The notes under the pieces: model-generated
Database searches by the model: none
What the model was told of the DNA's origin: nothing
The model's input: the letters and a program-made list of their open reading frames with translations, nothing else
Translations under genes and position numbers: made by a program
Source: Lentimicrobium sp.
Lineage (GTDB): Bacteria; Bacteroidota; Bacteroidia; Bacteroidales; Lentimicrobiaceae
Reading direction: 5' to 3'
NCBI GenBank assembly: GCA_019429275.1
Contig: JAHYJC010000011.1
Coordinates: 41,250-105,249 of the forward strand
Length of the DNA: 64,000 nucleotides
Part shown: positions 17,875 to 26,255 of the stretch, in pieces
Layout of the letters: every line of letters begins with the position of its first letter
Position numbering within the stretch: position 1 is the first letter of the stretch

Positions 17875-18392
17875 TGCCACTAAGTCTCAAAGGCACAAAG
17901 GCTCACTAGAATTTTTAAATGTTTTTACCTGATAAACCTCTTTATTCCATCTTTAATTAAAGGAACATTAAAATTTATCAGATATCCGAGCCGTTTATCT
18001 GTTAAACGTAAGTGACTGATTACTTGTGATACCCATACAGGATTTATTGTTTCAACCGCTTTTAATTCGCAAATGACCAAATCATTCACAATTTAATCCA
18101 ATCGCAACCCTTCTTCAAAAATAAGCCCATCAAAAACAATCGGTATATCGAGTTGTCGTTTTGTTTCAAAACCCGCTTTGGTGAGAACATGACAAAAACA
18201 AACTTCATATACTCTTTCTAATAGACCAGGTCCAAGTTCCTTATGAACAAGGTATGCTGCTTCAACGACTGCTTTTCCAATTCTTTCTTCTTGTTCTGTA
18301 AGTTTATGATATTGAAGCATTTTAACTTAATTTAAGACGGATAATCTTGCAAATATCTTTGTGTAACTTAGAGGCTTAGTGCCTTAGTGGCA
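17875..18392. mobile_element. Cassette 2: inverted heptamer repeats around a broken GxxExxY gene
   Basis: The left end starts TGCCACTAAG (17875-17884) and continues in 7-bp steps (GTCTCAA, AGGCACA, AAGGCTC). The right end finishes CTTAGTGGCA (18383-18392), the exact complement, preceded by further 7-bp units (CTTAGAG, GCTTAGT). The left end is 15 bp from the acyl-CoA dehydrogenase ATG, the same distance as in cassette 1, and the right end is 6 bp from the MCC alpha stop codon. The only gene inside is the GxxExxY pseudogene. Mobility is inferred. Confidence 0.55.
17925..18320 (-). pseudogene. GxxExxY-family gene with one internal stop codon
   Basis: Frame from ATG 18318-18320 gives a typical N-terminus with VHKELGPGLLERVYEVCF (the GxxExxY motif). 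It hits TAA at 18093-18095 after 75 residues. Past the stop, the same frame continues with conserved family sequence, VICELKAVETINPVWVSQ and then GYLINFNVPLIKDGIKRFIR, to TAA at 17925-17927. A single TTA to TAA change explains the break. The full frame is 131 codons, the normal family length. The family belongs to the PD-(D/E)XK nuclease-like fold; ELKAVE in the lost half would hold catalytic residues, so the 75-residue product is probably inactive. Confidence 0.85.
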
Positions 18393-18398
18393 TAAAAA

Positions 18399-20372
18399 TT
18401 ATTCCAGCTGCACCAACCTTGCACTCCCATCTACCATTTCTCCTTCTTTCACAAGTAAATTTTCCACTACTCCATCTTTGGGGCTCAGGATATTGTTTTC
18501 CATTTTCATGGCTTCCACTACCAAAATTACTTCACCTTTTTTAACTGAGTCACCTTCTTTGAAATTTATTTTCAGAACCTTGCCGGGCATAGGTGAAAAA
18601 ATATTTCCTGAATCTGTATTCATGGCTCCGGTTTCAGAGAAGGTCGTTTCATCAGGACCGGCCATATCGGGGCGCTCCACCAGAAAATCAAAACCTTTAT
18701 GGCTTACCATAAAACGGCCTTTCTCATCTTCACTTACATAAACGATGTGACTGATGCCATTCAGGCAGAGCCTGGACTGCTTTTTTGCTGACGAAAACTC
18801 AGCTTCTCCTTCTTTTGCGCCCAGCATAAAATTTACACGCCCGTTCCTGTTTTTCAGAATACTGACTGTAAATCTTTTCCCGTCCATCATTACTTCAGGG
18901 TGCTGAATATGTCTCCAGTACCCAATGGTTTGCCAGATGTTTTCGGTATTTTCGTGTTTTGCAGCCAGGCTTTTCAAAAATCCGGCCATCAATGGAATTT
19001 CAGGATCTATGGTAGATTTCAGGCTTTCGGCAAAACCAACCAACTCCTGCAGCTGATCATCAATATACCTGGTGGTGATGGTGTTTTCAATAAATGAGGG
19101 ATGATGCATCATGCCTGCCAGAAATGAAATATTGGTGCGAATTCCCAGCACCGCATAATTTTCCAGCGCTGAAATCATACTTACTCTGGCATCTTCTCTT
19201 GATTCTCCCCATGTGATAAGTTTGCCAATCATAGGATCGAAAAACGAATGAATCTGTCCACTGCCGGCAATCTCCATGCTGTCAACCCTGATTTTGAGGC
19301 CGGTTGGCTCGTGATACAAATGGATAAACCCTGGTGAAGGCATAAAATTATTGGCTGGATCTTCGGCATAAATGCGGCACTCAATGGCGTGTCCGTTCTG
19401 ATGCAGGTCTTGCTGCCTGAGTCTCAGAGGTTCTCCTGTTGCTATGCGCAACTGTTCTTCAACAAGGTCAACTCCGGTTGTCATTTCCGTTACAGGATGC
19501 TCTACCTGAATGCGGGTGTTCATCTCAAGAAAGTAATAATTCAGCTCGCTGTCGACCAGAAATTCAATGGTTCCTGCGCTGTAATAACCGATTGAAGAAG
19601 CGAGTTTTACGGCCGAGTTACACATTTTTTCACGAACTTTAGGTGTGAGGGTAGGTGAAGGAGCTTCTTCCACAATTTTCTGATGCCGCCGCTGGGCTGA
19701 ACATTCACGTTCAAAAAGATGAACCATATTGCCATGTTTATCTCCCAGCACCTGAACCTCAATATGGCGTGGATTTTCAACAAATCTTTCAATGTAGATG
19801 GTTCCGTCGCCGAAATAATTCAGGGCTTCACGCGAAGTGGTTTCGAGGGCCGAAGCCAACTCTTCTTCCGAACGGACAATGCGCATGCCTTTTCCTCCTC
19901 CACCTGCCGCCGCTTTAATGAGCATCGGGAAACCGACAAAAGCATGATTTTTCAGCAATTCGTCAGGTGAACCGGTTATGCCGTTGGTTACCGGCACACC
20001 AAATTTTACAGCTACTGCCCGGGCGGCAATTTTATTTCCCATCGCCCTGACAGAATCAGCTGAAGGCCCAACGAAAAGCAAACCTTCGCGCTCGCAGGCT
20101 TCTGAAAACAATGGATTTTCTGAAAGAAAACCATAACCGGGATGTATGGCTGTAGCGCCGGTTTTTCTGGCTGCCGACAGAATGGCTTCAATATTGAGAT
20201 AAGTTTCAGCAAGGCTTTCACCAGGAAGCAGCACTGCCTCATCGGCTTGCAACACATGTTGAGTCATACTGTCGTGATGTGAATATACTGCAACAGCAGA
20301 AATACCCATGCGGTGGGCAGTTCTTTGGATTCTGAGGGCGATTTCGCCACGGTTGGCTATGAGGAGTTTCAT
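18399..20372 (-). CDS. Methylcrotonyl-CoA carboxylase alpha subunit (biotin carboxylase plus biotin carrier)
   Basis: 657 residues from ATG 20370-20372. The N-terminal biotin carboxylase (about 1-445) shows LLIANRGEIALRI, IHPGYGFLSEN, the ATP-grasp glycine loop AAAGGGGKGMRIV, FLEMNTRIQVEHPVTE. The C-terminal biotinyl domain has EAMKMEN with the biotinylated Lys about residue 623. It carboxylates biotin for its partner, the MCC beta subunit encoded at 23185-24792. Propionyl- or acetyl-CoA carboxylase alpha subunits are very similar. The leucine-cluster neighbours decide the call. Heptamer cassettes lie directly before and after it. Confidence 0.88.
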   Translation of the reverse strand: MKLLIANRGEIALRIQRTAHRMGISAVAVYSHHDSMTQHVLQADEAVLLPGESLAETYLNIEAILSAARKTGATAIHPGYGFLSENPLFSEACEREGLLFVGPSADSVRAMGNKIAARAVAVKFGVPVTNGITGSPDELLKNHAFVGFPMLIKAAAGGGGKGMRIVRSEEELASALETTSREALNYFGDGTIYIERFVENPRHIEVQVLGDKHGNMVHLFERECSAQRRHQKIVEEAPSPTLTPKVREKMCNSAVKLASSIGYYSAGTIEFLVDSELNYYFLEMNTRIQVEHPVTEMTTGVDLVEEQLRIATGEPLRLRQQDLHQNGHAIECRIYAEDPANNFMPSPGFIHLYHEPTGLKIRVDSMEIAGSGQIHSFFDPMIGKLITWGESREDARVSMISALENYAVLGIRTNISFLAGMMHHPSFIENTITTRYIDDQLQELVGFAESLKSTIDPEIPLMAGFLKSLAAKHENTENIWQTIGYWRHIQHPEVMMDGKRFTVSILKNRNGRVNFMLGAKEGEAEFSSAKKQSRLCLNGISHIVYVSEDEKGRFMVSHKGFDFLVERPDMAGPDETTFSETGAMNTDSGNIFSPMPGKVLKINFKEGDSVKKGEVILVVEAMKMENNILSPKDGVVENLLVKEGEMVDGSARLVQLE

Positions 20373-20428
20373 GAAAATTTCGGATTTCGGATTTCGGATT
20401 TCGGATTCATTGACATTGGTACGAGATT

Positions 20429-20827
20429 TTAGCTGATTGAACCCTCCTGCACTCCGGGCTTAAGATTTGCTTCATTTAATGATCCTTTTGCCGTTTTTAT
20501 TGAACTGACTGTAATTGCAACAATCTCAGATGCCTCTTTCAACATGGGTGCAACATCTTTTTGATCGGCAAGTTCCAGAGAAATGACTAGTTCAAGCCAA
20601 AAAGCAGTTTCGTCAGATTCTTCCTCAACAATTCCCATTTTGGCGATGAAATCTTTTGTGGACTTTGCCCTGCATGCTGCCCTGTAGTTGGCTGCGGTTG
20701 ATGATGCAGATTTAATGATCTGATAAGTAATCACTTTGCTTTCCTGACTTCTGGGGAATAATTTCGTAAGCCTGATTACAGCTATTGTCAGATTCATCAT
20801 TCTTTTCTGCAACTTATATTTGTCCAT
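20429..20827 (-). CDS. Four-helix-bundle protein (23S rRNA intervening-sequence family)
   Basis: 132 residues. SASSTAANYRAACRAKSTKDFIAKMGIVEEESDETAFWLEL contains the family hallmark (S..AANYR.A.RA.S..DF..K). It is only distantly similar to the protein at 16219-16584, so the two are not a recent duplicate. No catalytic residues are recognised. It lies between inverted ATCCGAA arrays, in the same orientation as the operon. Confidence 0.88.
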   Translation of the reverse strand: MDKYKLQKRMMNLTIAVIRLTKLFPRSQESKVITYQIIKSASSTAANYRAACRAKSTKDFIAKMGIVEEESDETAFWLELVISLELADQKDVAPMLKEASEIVAITVSSIKTAKGSLNEANLKPGVQEGSIS

Positions 20828-20907
20828 AACAATCAGAATTAAAAATGTTAAACATTAAAGTACACTCCAAAATTAACCATTGCACAAATCTAAATTTTAA
20901 AATTAAA

Positions 20908-21068
20908 AACCCCAATCCCCAATCCGAAATCCGAAATCCGAAATTCCCAGTCCACAATCCGCACTCCGCACTCCGATATCCGCAATCCGAAATCCGAAAT
21001 TCCCAGTCCACAATCCGCACTCCGCACTCCGATATCCGCAATCCGAAATCCGAAATCAAAAATCAAAA
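20908..21068. repeat. Heptamer array with a 56-bp higher-order repeat
   Basis: 23 consecutive 7-bp units, consensus ATCCGAA/ATCCGCA, no spacer. Eight units form a 56-bp block present twice without a mismatch (20929-20984 and 20985-21040), followed by the first two units of a third copy. The translation repeats in all frames and is not a gene. Confidence 0.9.
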
Positions 21069-21851
21069 ATTCCAAAGGGCTTTTCTTTTCTCCAAAAACG
21101 CCGCCATTCCTTCCTGCCCTTCTTCTGAGGCACGGATTTCAGCAATCATTTCAGCAGTGTAGCTCAGGGCTTCTTCAAGTGTGATTTTATTGGATACCTG
21201 ATCAATCAGGGTTTTGCATTGCGACATGGCTTTGGGGCCGCTGCTCATCAGCAAGGCAATCAGGTTGCTGAGGTAAGCATCCAGTTCACTGGCCGGCATT
21301 GAATAATTGACCAGTCTGAAGCGTTCGGCTTCCTTCCCGTTTATCCTTCTTCCGGTTAGCATCAATTCTCTGGCTCCGTATTCTCCAACTCTTTTAATCA
21401 CATAAGGTGAAATACAGGCCGGAACAATGCCAATTTTGACTTCTGAGAGTGAAAAAACAGCATCATCTTCACACACCGCCATATCGCAGGCCGAAAGCAA
21501 TCCATTGGCTCCGCCTATGGCAGCTCCATGCACCACTGCAATGGTAGGTTTGCAACAATTATAAATGGCATAGAAACAGTCGGACAGCTGAAGGCTTTCT
21601 TTATAATTTTGATCATAGGAATATTTTGCCACATCGCGCATCCAGTTCAGGTCGGCACCTGCACAAAATGATTTTCCGCGGCCACGGAGCAGAACAACCC
21701 TGATGTTGTCCATTTTGTTAATTTCAGTGAAAATCTCAAGCACTTCCGAAATCATCACTTCATTAAATGCATTGTGTATCTGGGGGCGGTTAAGCCAGAT
21801 GGTTCCCACACTGGCATTTAATTCAAATTCAATGGTTTTATAGTTCTTCAT
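21063..21851 (-). CDS. Enoyl-CoA hydratase, probable methylglutaconyl-CoA hydratase
   Basis: 262 residues, crotonase fold. Oxyanion-hole segments are SFCAGADLNWMRDV and HGAAIGGANGLLSACDMAVCEDDAVFSLSEVKIGIVPACISPYV, the latter with the catalytic-region Glu. In this cluster it would hydrate 3-methylglutaconyl-CoA to HMG-CoA, the substrate of the lyase at 15283-16134. It begins 15 bp after the DUF1028 gene stop and its own stop codon lies in the heptamer array of cassette 3. Other enoyl-CoA substrates cannot be excluded from sequence. Confidence 0.87.
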   Translation of the reverse strand: MKNYKTIEFELNASVGTIWLNRPQIHNAFNEVMISEVLEIFTEINKMDNIRVVLLRGRGKSFCAGADLNWMRDVAKYSYDQNYKESLQLSDCFYAIYNCCKPTIAVVHGAAIGGANGLLSACDMAVCEDDAVFSLSEVKIGIVPACISPYVIKRVGEYGARELMLTGRRINGKEAERFRLVNYSMPASELDAYLSNLIALLMSSGPKAMSQCKTLIDQVSNKITLEEALSYTAEMIAEIRASEEGQEGMAAFLEKRKALWNF

Positions 21852-21866
21852 GGTCTTTTTCTTGTT

Positions 21867-22877
21867 TTATCTGGAAATATAAATTTTACCGGCATCCAGG
21901 AGTTGTCCATCAGACGTCACTTTGTAAAAGTAAAGTCCGGAAGGATAATTTTCTGTGACAATGCTGACAGGTGTTCCGCTATAAATGACGGAAAACATCT
22001 CTTTACCTTCCGGAGAAATTACCTGAATCAGCAAATTGGCGGTTCCGGTGGTTTTTTCAATTTCGATAGTGAAAGAATCTTTTGCAGGATTTGGATAAAC
22101 CTTTGCCCTGTTAGGCTGAACAAAAGGCTTAACCGATGAGCTTGTCCAGATCAGCCACTGATCAAACAAAACCTGCAAAGAATCAATAGGCTCTATGCCG
22201 TAGGGAGTGGAGGGCACCAGTAGATCGCACCACCATTGTCCGGGAAGTGCATCGGCACTGGCTACCCTGATAAATGCTGAACGCGATGATGTTCCCTCTG
22301 TCATACACCTTGTATCGGCTCCGGGCACATTTGCTCCCTGTAGCGAATACATCAGTTTTTCGGCCAGGGTTCCTTCATAAGCCAGAAACCTTGCTTCCAT
22401 GGAATCGAGGATATGCTGCCCAAGCAGAATATTGCCCTGAATGGAATAATTTGGGCCAAGTATATGATTTTTATAATTATAACAATTTGAGCCGGTGTAG
22501 GCTGCACTCCGCGGATGACCTTCGGCATCTTTATCAACAATACCATACTGTCTTACAGCCGGGTTGTTCTGTACATCATTTGCCACAAGCCAGTCAATGA
22601 TTTCCTGTGGCGATAAACCCTCAACCATCCTGTTGTGTGCATTTTGCTGATTTGCCGAAATCCATGATGCCTGAGTATGAATTCCGCCTCGACCGGAAAT
22701 GATATCGTTGATAATCAGCACTCCTCCCGGAATCGCACTCTGGTCGATGCACGAAGCTCCTGCGCCCCCGATTTCGCCGGTAATGGTGTCGATAGCTATT
22801 ATCGAAAATGTGTCCTGCGAGAAGGACGGCTGAAACACAAGGTTCAGGATAAATAGGACGATTAGTGATTTTTTCAT
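21867..22877 (-). CDS. DUF1028 protein with type A T9SS sorting domain
   Basis: 336 residues. Signal peptide MKKSLIVLFILNLVFQPSFS. Residues about 22-235 are DUF1028, an Ntn-hydrolase-like fold of unknown activity: TFSIIAIDTITGEIGGAGAS, then SCIDQSAIPGG, GQGNILLGQH-like (IQGNILLGQHILDSM). The last 75 residues start KVYPNPAKDSFTIEI, the T9SS type A sorting signal, so the product should leave the cell. It sits between MCC beta and the hydratase, 15 bp from the latter. An exported protein inside a cytoplasmic CoA pathway operon is odd, and its role in leucine use is unknown. Confidence 0.85.
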   Translation of the reverse strand: MKKSLIVLFILNLVFQPSFSQDTFSIIAIDTITGEIGGAGASCIDQSAIPGGVLIINDIISGRGGIHTQASWISANQQNAHNRMVEGLSPQEIIDWLVANDVQNNPAVRQYGIVDKDAEGHPRSAAYTGSNCYNYKNHILGPNYSIQGNILLGQHILDSMEARFLAYEGTLAEKLMYSLQGANVPGADTRCMTEGTSSRSAFIRVASADALPGQWWCDLLVPSTPYGIEPIDSLQVLFDQWLIWTSSSVKPFVQPNRAKVYPNPAKDSFTIEIEKTTGTANLLIQVISPEGKEMFSVIYSGTPVSIVTENYPSGLYFYKVTSDGQLLDAGKIYISR

Positions 22878-22972
22878 AATTGTATTTTTTGTTAATGAAA
22901 ACGATTGCTGAACTCTCCCAGAAATTACATCCTGAAAATACCGAATCTAAATACTTCAGTGTTTAGTTCTTG

Positions 22973-23186
22973 ACATTAGAAATTAGAAATTAGACATTAG
23001 AAATTGGATATTGGATATTTCTTTCTCCCCTTGTCTCCCATTCTCCGTGTCACCGTGTCTTTTAACTCAGGATGTTCGTCCCTCGTCCCTTTATGTTGGG
23101 TGGCCTCGACTCCGCTCGACCACCGCGGCTCAATCATCTCTGCTAACCAACCGTCCCTCGTCCCAAACTTTCGTCCCTCGTCCCTT
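22973..23186. repeat. Composite heptamer region without a gene (junction MCC beta - DUF1028)
   Basis: Three 7-bp families in a row: ACATTAG/AAATTAG/ATATTGG (seven units, 22973-23021), a CTCCGTG/TCACCGT type stretch (about 23022-23060), and GTCCCTC pairs at 23078-23091, 23153-23159 and 23173-23186. A small inverted repeat GGTGG/CCACC (23099-23103, 23120-23124) with an inner TCGA/TCGA lies between. The last GTCCCTT unit overlaps the MCC beta stop codon. No credible gene is present. Confidence 0.75.
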
Positions 23187-24792
23187 ACATCCGAAACACC
23201 CCATACCTCGTTTCCTCCCAATGTTTATTCATCGAAGCCGAAATTCCCATTGCCAGAATCTTCCGCGTATCCACCGGGTCAATTATGCCATCATCCCAAA
23301 GGCGAGCCGTGCTGTAATAGGCCGATCCTTCTTCTTCATATTTTTTAAGAATGGATTGCCGAAGCGCCTCACGTTCGTCATCGGGCAGGGTTTTTCCTCT
23401 GGCCTTAAGCTGATCTTCTTTCACCGTAATCAGCACACCCGCAGCCTGCTCGCCACCCATCACAGAAATTTTAGAATTTGGCCACATAAACAGAAGTCTC
23501 GGTTCATATGCACGACCGGCCATCGCGTAATTTCCGGCACCAAAACTGCCACCGAAAACCACAGTAAATTTTGGCACTCGGGCATTTGCAACTGCGTGAA
23601 CCAGTTTTGCTCCATCACGGGCAATACCGCGCCGTTCATATTCCCGTCCAACGATAAAACCGGTAATATTCTGCAAAAACAGAATCGGGACTTTACGCGA
23701 TGCACACAATTCGATAAAATGGGCTCCTTTGAGAGCTGTTTCGCCAAAAAGTACGCCATTGTTTGCCAATATTCCAACCGGAAATCCCATGATGTGGGCA
23801 AACCCGGTTGTTAAAGTTGGGGCATAGCGTGCCTTGAATTCATGAAAACGGCTTCCATCCACAATCCGGGCAATGATTTCCTTGGAATCAACCGGCTTAC
23901 GGAGGTCAAGCGGAGCAATTCCGTAAAGTTCCTCTGGATTGTAAAAGGGTTCTTCAATGGGTTGCAGGTCGAGCGGCTGACGACTGGTTGGTTTAAAAGT
24001 TTGAAATATATTTCTGCAAATACGGATGGCATGCTGATCGTTTTCAGCCAGATGATCGGCAACACCCGAAATGCTGGTATGTACATCGGCGCCTCCGAGT
24101 TCTTCGGCGCTGACTTCTTCGCCGGTTGCCGCTTTTACCAAAGGTGGGCCTCCGATAAAAATAGTGCCCTGATTGCGCACAATAATGGTTTCGTCGCTCA
24201 TGGCTGGCACGTATGCGCCACCAGCGGTGCAACTTCCCATCACAATGGCAATTTGTGGAATCCCTTCAGCCGACATACGCGCCTGATTGAAGAAAAACCG
24301 CCCAAAATCATATTTATCCGGAAAAACCTTAGACTGTTCCGGAAGGAAAACGCCGCCCGAATCTACCATATACACGCAGGGCAGGTGGTTTTCCATGGCA
24401 ATTTCCTGAGCCCGGACGTGTTTTTTTATGGTTTCCTGCACATAAGTTCCCCCTTTAATTGTGGCATCATTGGCCACGATCATGGTTTCGCGACCGTGAA
24501 CTACACCGATGCCGGTAATGATTCCGGCAGATGGAAACTCATTGTTGTGAATACCGTTGGCCGCCATGGGCGAGAGTTCCAGAAACGGAGTATTCGGGTC
24601 AACCAGCAGATCGATGCGTTCGCGGGCCAGCAGTTTACCACGTTCTTTATGTTTTTTAACCGCTTGTTCAGGCGCACCGTTTATGGTATCGGTCATGCGC
24701 TGCCTGTATTGCCCCAGCAGTTGCTGGTAGGCTTCAAAATTTGAGCGGAATTCCGCCGATTTTGTGTCAATTTTAGATTCTATCCGGTACAA
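23185..24792 (-). CDS. Methylcrotonyl-CoA carboxylase beta subunit (carboxyltransferase)
   Basis: 535 residues. Typical N-terminus ([22 protein letters not shown]), then [66 protein letters not shown], and [13 protein letters not shown] near the end, all typical of the MCC beta carboxyltransferase. It transfers CO2 from biotin to 3-methylcrotonyl-CoA. The apparent start codon is TTG at 24790-24792. The frame is open about 17 codons further upstream without ATG, so the true start is uncertain by that much. First gene of the leucine cluster; no promoter was recognised upstream. Confidence 0.92.
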   Translation of the reverse strand: MYRIESKIDTKSAEFRSNFEAYQQLLGQYRQRMTDTINGAPEQAVKKHKERGKLLARERIDLLVDPNTPFLELSPMAANGIHNNEFPSAGIITGIGVVHGRETMIVANDATIKGGTYVQETIKKHVRAQEIAMENHLPCVYMVDSGGVFLPEQSKVFPDKYDFGRFFFNQARMSAEGIPQIAIVMGSCTAGGAYVPAMSDETIIVRNQGTIFIGGPPLVKAATGEEVSAEELGGADVHTSISGVADHLAENDQHAIRICRNIFQTFKPTSRQPLDLQPIEEPFYNPEELYGIAPLDLRKPVDSKEIIARIVDGSRFHEFKARYAPTLTTGFAHIMGFPVGILANNGVLFGETALKGAHFIELCASRKVPILFLQNITGFIVGREYERRGIARDGAKLVHAVANARVPKFTVVFGGSFGAGNYAMAGRAYEPRLLFMWPNSKISVMGGEQAAGVLITVKEDQLKARGKTLPDDEREALRQSILKKYEEEGSAYYSTARLWDDGIIDPVDTRKILAMGISASMNKHWEETRYGVFRM

Positions 24793-25051
24793 AGCAGGGA
24801 GGGTTTTTGTGATTTCCTGATAACTGATTGCTAAAATAGGGAATTAAAGCTTCAAAGTATTAAACACCATGAATTTTGCGTTGTTCAGGTTTGTTTATTG
24901 AAATTGGATAATTCAGAATGCGCAAAGAAATGTTTCCTGTTAATAGCTATATCAGAATAGCGGAAGTCAGGAGAAAAAACTAAAGATTGATAAATGGATA
25001 TGTCATGTTAAGAGGGAATTAATCAATTAAATAAACTTCAGGCCTTCAGAG

Positions 25052-25369
25052 TCATAATGCAATACCTTCATTTACAACATTCTGGTAGAAGTCAGTAACT
25101 TTAAACCTGGCATTCCAATCAACTTTGTTAAAGACAAAAACTGAGAATGCCTCTCCCAAGTTAAGTTCCAGGTCATAAAGATGATGCCTGAAAGTTCTTT
25201 CCCGCTCAAAAGTAGCTTCATCATCAATCAGAATAAGGATATCCCAATCGGAATCCGTTTTCTCATCACCTCGTGCACGACTTCCATATAGGATAATTTC
25301 AGCATGCGGATCAATCTGACTGACATTGTCCTTGATCAGATTTAGGATTTTATTTGTTGATTCTTTCAC
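25052..25369 (-). CDS. MNT-type nucleotidyltransferase, orphan antitoxin-like protein
   Basis: 105 residues. GSRARGDEKTDSDWDILI (residues about 29-46) is the minimal nucleotidyltransferase motif with catalytic Asp 41 and Asp 43. In MNT/HEPN pairs such proteins AMPylate and silence the HEPN RNase toxin. No HEPN gene lies on either side within the neighbouring few hundred bases, so the partner is absent here or elsewhere. Function is inferred from family. Confidence 0.82.
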   Translation of the reverse strand: MKESTNKILNLIKDNVSQIDPHAEIILYGSRARGDEKTDSDWDILILIDDEATFERERTFRHHLYDLELNLGEAFSVFVFNKVDWNARFKVTDFYQNVVNEGIAL

Positions 25370-25503
25370 TAAACAAAGATTAGTATAAAACAGGTTTATA
25401 AAAAGTTACTCTTCCTTATCCAGCATATTGGGGCCTTCTATGTTTTCATAGTACTGCATTTGATATAGAAGTCGTGTTATAATAAATTCACTCTAGGCGT
25501 TGC

Positions 25504-25543
25504 ATTTATGTAAATTTTCAATGCAATTGTAAATATACATAAA
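25504..25543 (+). repeat. 40-bp direct repeat, copy 1 (related to the DUF4143 gene promoter)
   Basis: 33 of 40 bases match 26240-26279, which holds the -7 element and leader of the ATPase gene. Both copies start with ATTTATGTA and end with TACATAAA. The -7 core is degraded here (TAAATTTTC). No ATPase gene follows this copy. Confidence 0.7.
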
Positions 25544-25680
25544 GTTAGAGTGATCTCACTCCCAAATTGGGTTACGAATAACTTGGTAATTCATTTTTGA
25601 AGGGGCAGTTGGTCCCAGAATAAGTTACAATATTGAAAAGAAAACAAGAGTTGAACCATTTTTTGAAACCCGTATCGGTT

Positions 25681-26163
25681 ATGTTTTTTAAAACCATCTT
25701 ATCTGCGCTGATTGTCTTTGTAGCAACAAGTTGTATTATCATGACACCAACCCGTGGAGCCGACGATATGTATAGCGGGTCAGACATATCATCAAAAAAA
25801 TATACCATCACATTTATTGAAACTACAGCTGAGGAAATAATTAATAAAGGCGAAGCTTCTGTTTATTTATTCGCATCCTGGTGTCCATATAGTCTGGCGC
25901 ATTTAAGGCAACAGGATAAAAATGGAAGCAGCGGAACAGTTTATGTTTCATCAAATTATGACTGTAAGTCAATGGATCGATTATTCAGGAACAACCTCGA
26001 TACAATCTATATTTTGTCCAATAAGTATTATGGATATGACGAAAGCAAAAAAATCAAACATTTCGCATCAGAAATACTTGGCAAAGAAAGTGATTTAACG
26101 GGAGTTCCGCAGCGATTTATTAAAGGCAGTGAAAAATATATCAGAGCGGAACTCAAAAATTAA
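25681..26163 (+). CDS. Thioredoxin-like lipoprotein, hypothetical
   Basis: 160 residues from ATG 25681, chosen because it gives a lipoprotein signal (MFFKTILSALIVFVATSC, lipobox Cys 18). The upstream TTG adds a charged stretch that spoils it. VYLFASWCPYSLAHL (Cys 68) looks like the active-site strand of a thioredoxin fold, but only one cysteine is present, so ordinary disulfide exchange is unlikely. A GVPQRFIKG segment supplies the usual cis-proline loop. It lies between two copies of a 40-bp direct repeat. Confidence 0.6.
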   Translation: MFFKTILSALIVFVATSCIIMTPTRGADDMYSGSDISSKKYTITFIETTAEEIINKGEASVYLFASWCPYSLAHLRQQDKNGSSGTVYVSSNYDCKSMDRLFRNNLDTIYILSNKYYGYDESKKIKHFASEILGKESDLTGVPQRFIKGSEKYIRAELKN

Positions 26164-26222
26164 ACGGTGAAGTAATATAGATAAACCGGATCTTTAGATA
26201 AGCAGCAGAGTGTCCGATGCAT

Positions 26223-26255
26223 TTTGTTAATTCGCAGTAATTTATGTATTTTTGC
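26223..26255 (+). promoter_or_regulatory. Promoter of the DUF4143 ATPase gene
   Basis: TTTG (26223-26226), 20-bp spacer, TATTTTTGC (26247-26255), ending 25 bp before the ATG. Inverted TTTATGTA / TACATAAA arms (26241-26248 and 26272-26279) flank the -7 and transcription start, and could bind a regulator (inference). Confidence 0.65.

Larger units (their letters stand above)
20379..21068. mobile_element. Cassette 3: ATCCGAA heptamer arrays in inverted orientation around a four-helix-bundle gene
   Basis: Left end: four exact copies of TTCGGAT (20379-20406). Right end: 23 heptamers of the complementary unit ATCCGAA and variants (20908-21068). The single gene inside is at 20429-20827. The left array starts 7 bp upstream of the MCC alpha ATG. 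The right array runs into the hydratase stop codon (TGA at 21063-21065 lies within the last unit). Same plan as cassettes 1 and 2 with a third, unrelated heptamer. Mobility is inferred. Confidence 0.6.

Noticed and set aside
20814..21162. Open frames on both strands with repeated sequence such as RISECGVRIVDWEF
   Set aside because: They are translations of the 7-bp ATCCGAA array, which repeats in all frames; they contain no gene-like start or domain.
22997..23221. Minus-strand frame of 74 codons in the composite heptamer junction
   Set aside because: It reads through the repeat units and into the MCC beta end; not a gene.
23011..24744. Long plus-strand frames (up to 300 codons) opposite MCC beta
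   Set aside because: Antisense shadows of a clearly conserved carboxyltransferase gene; no domain or promoter.
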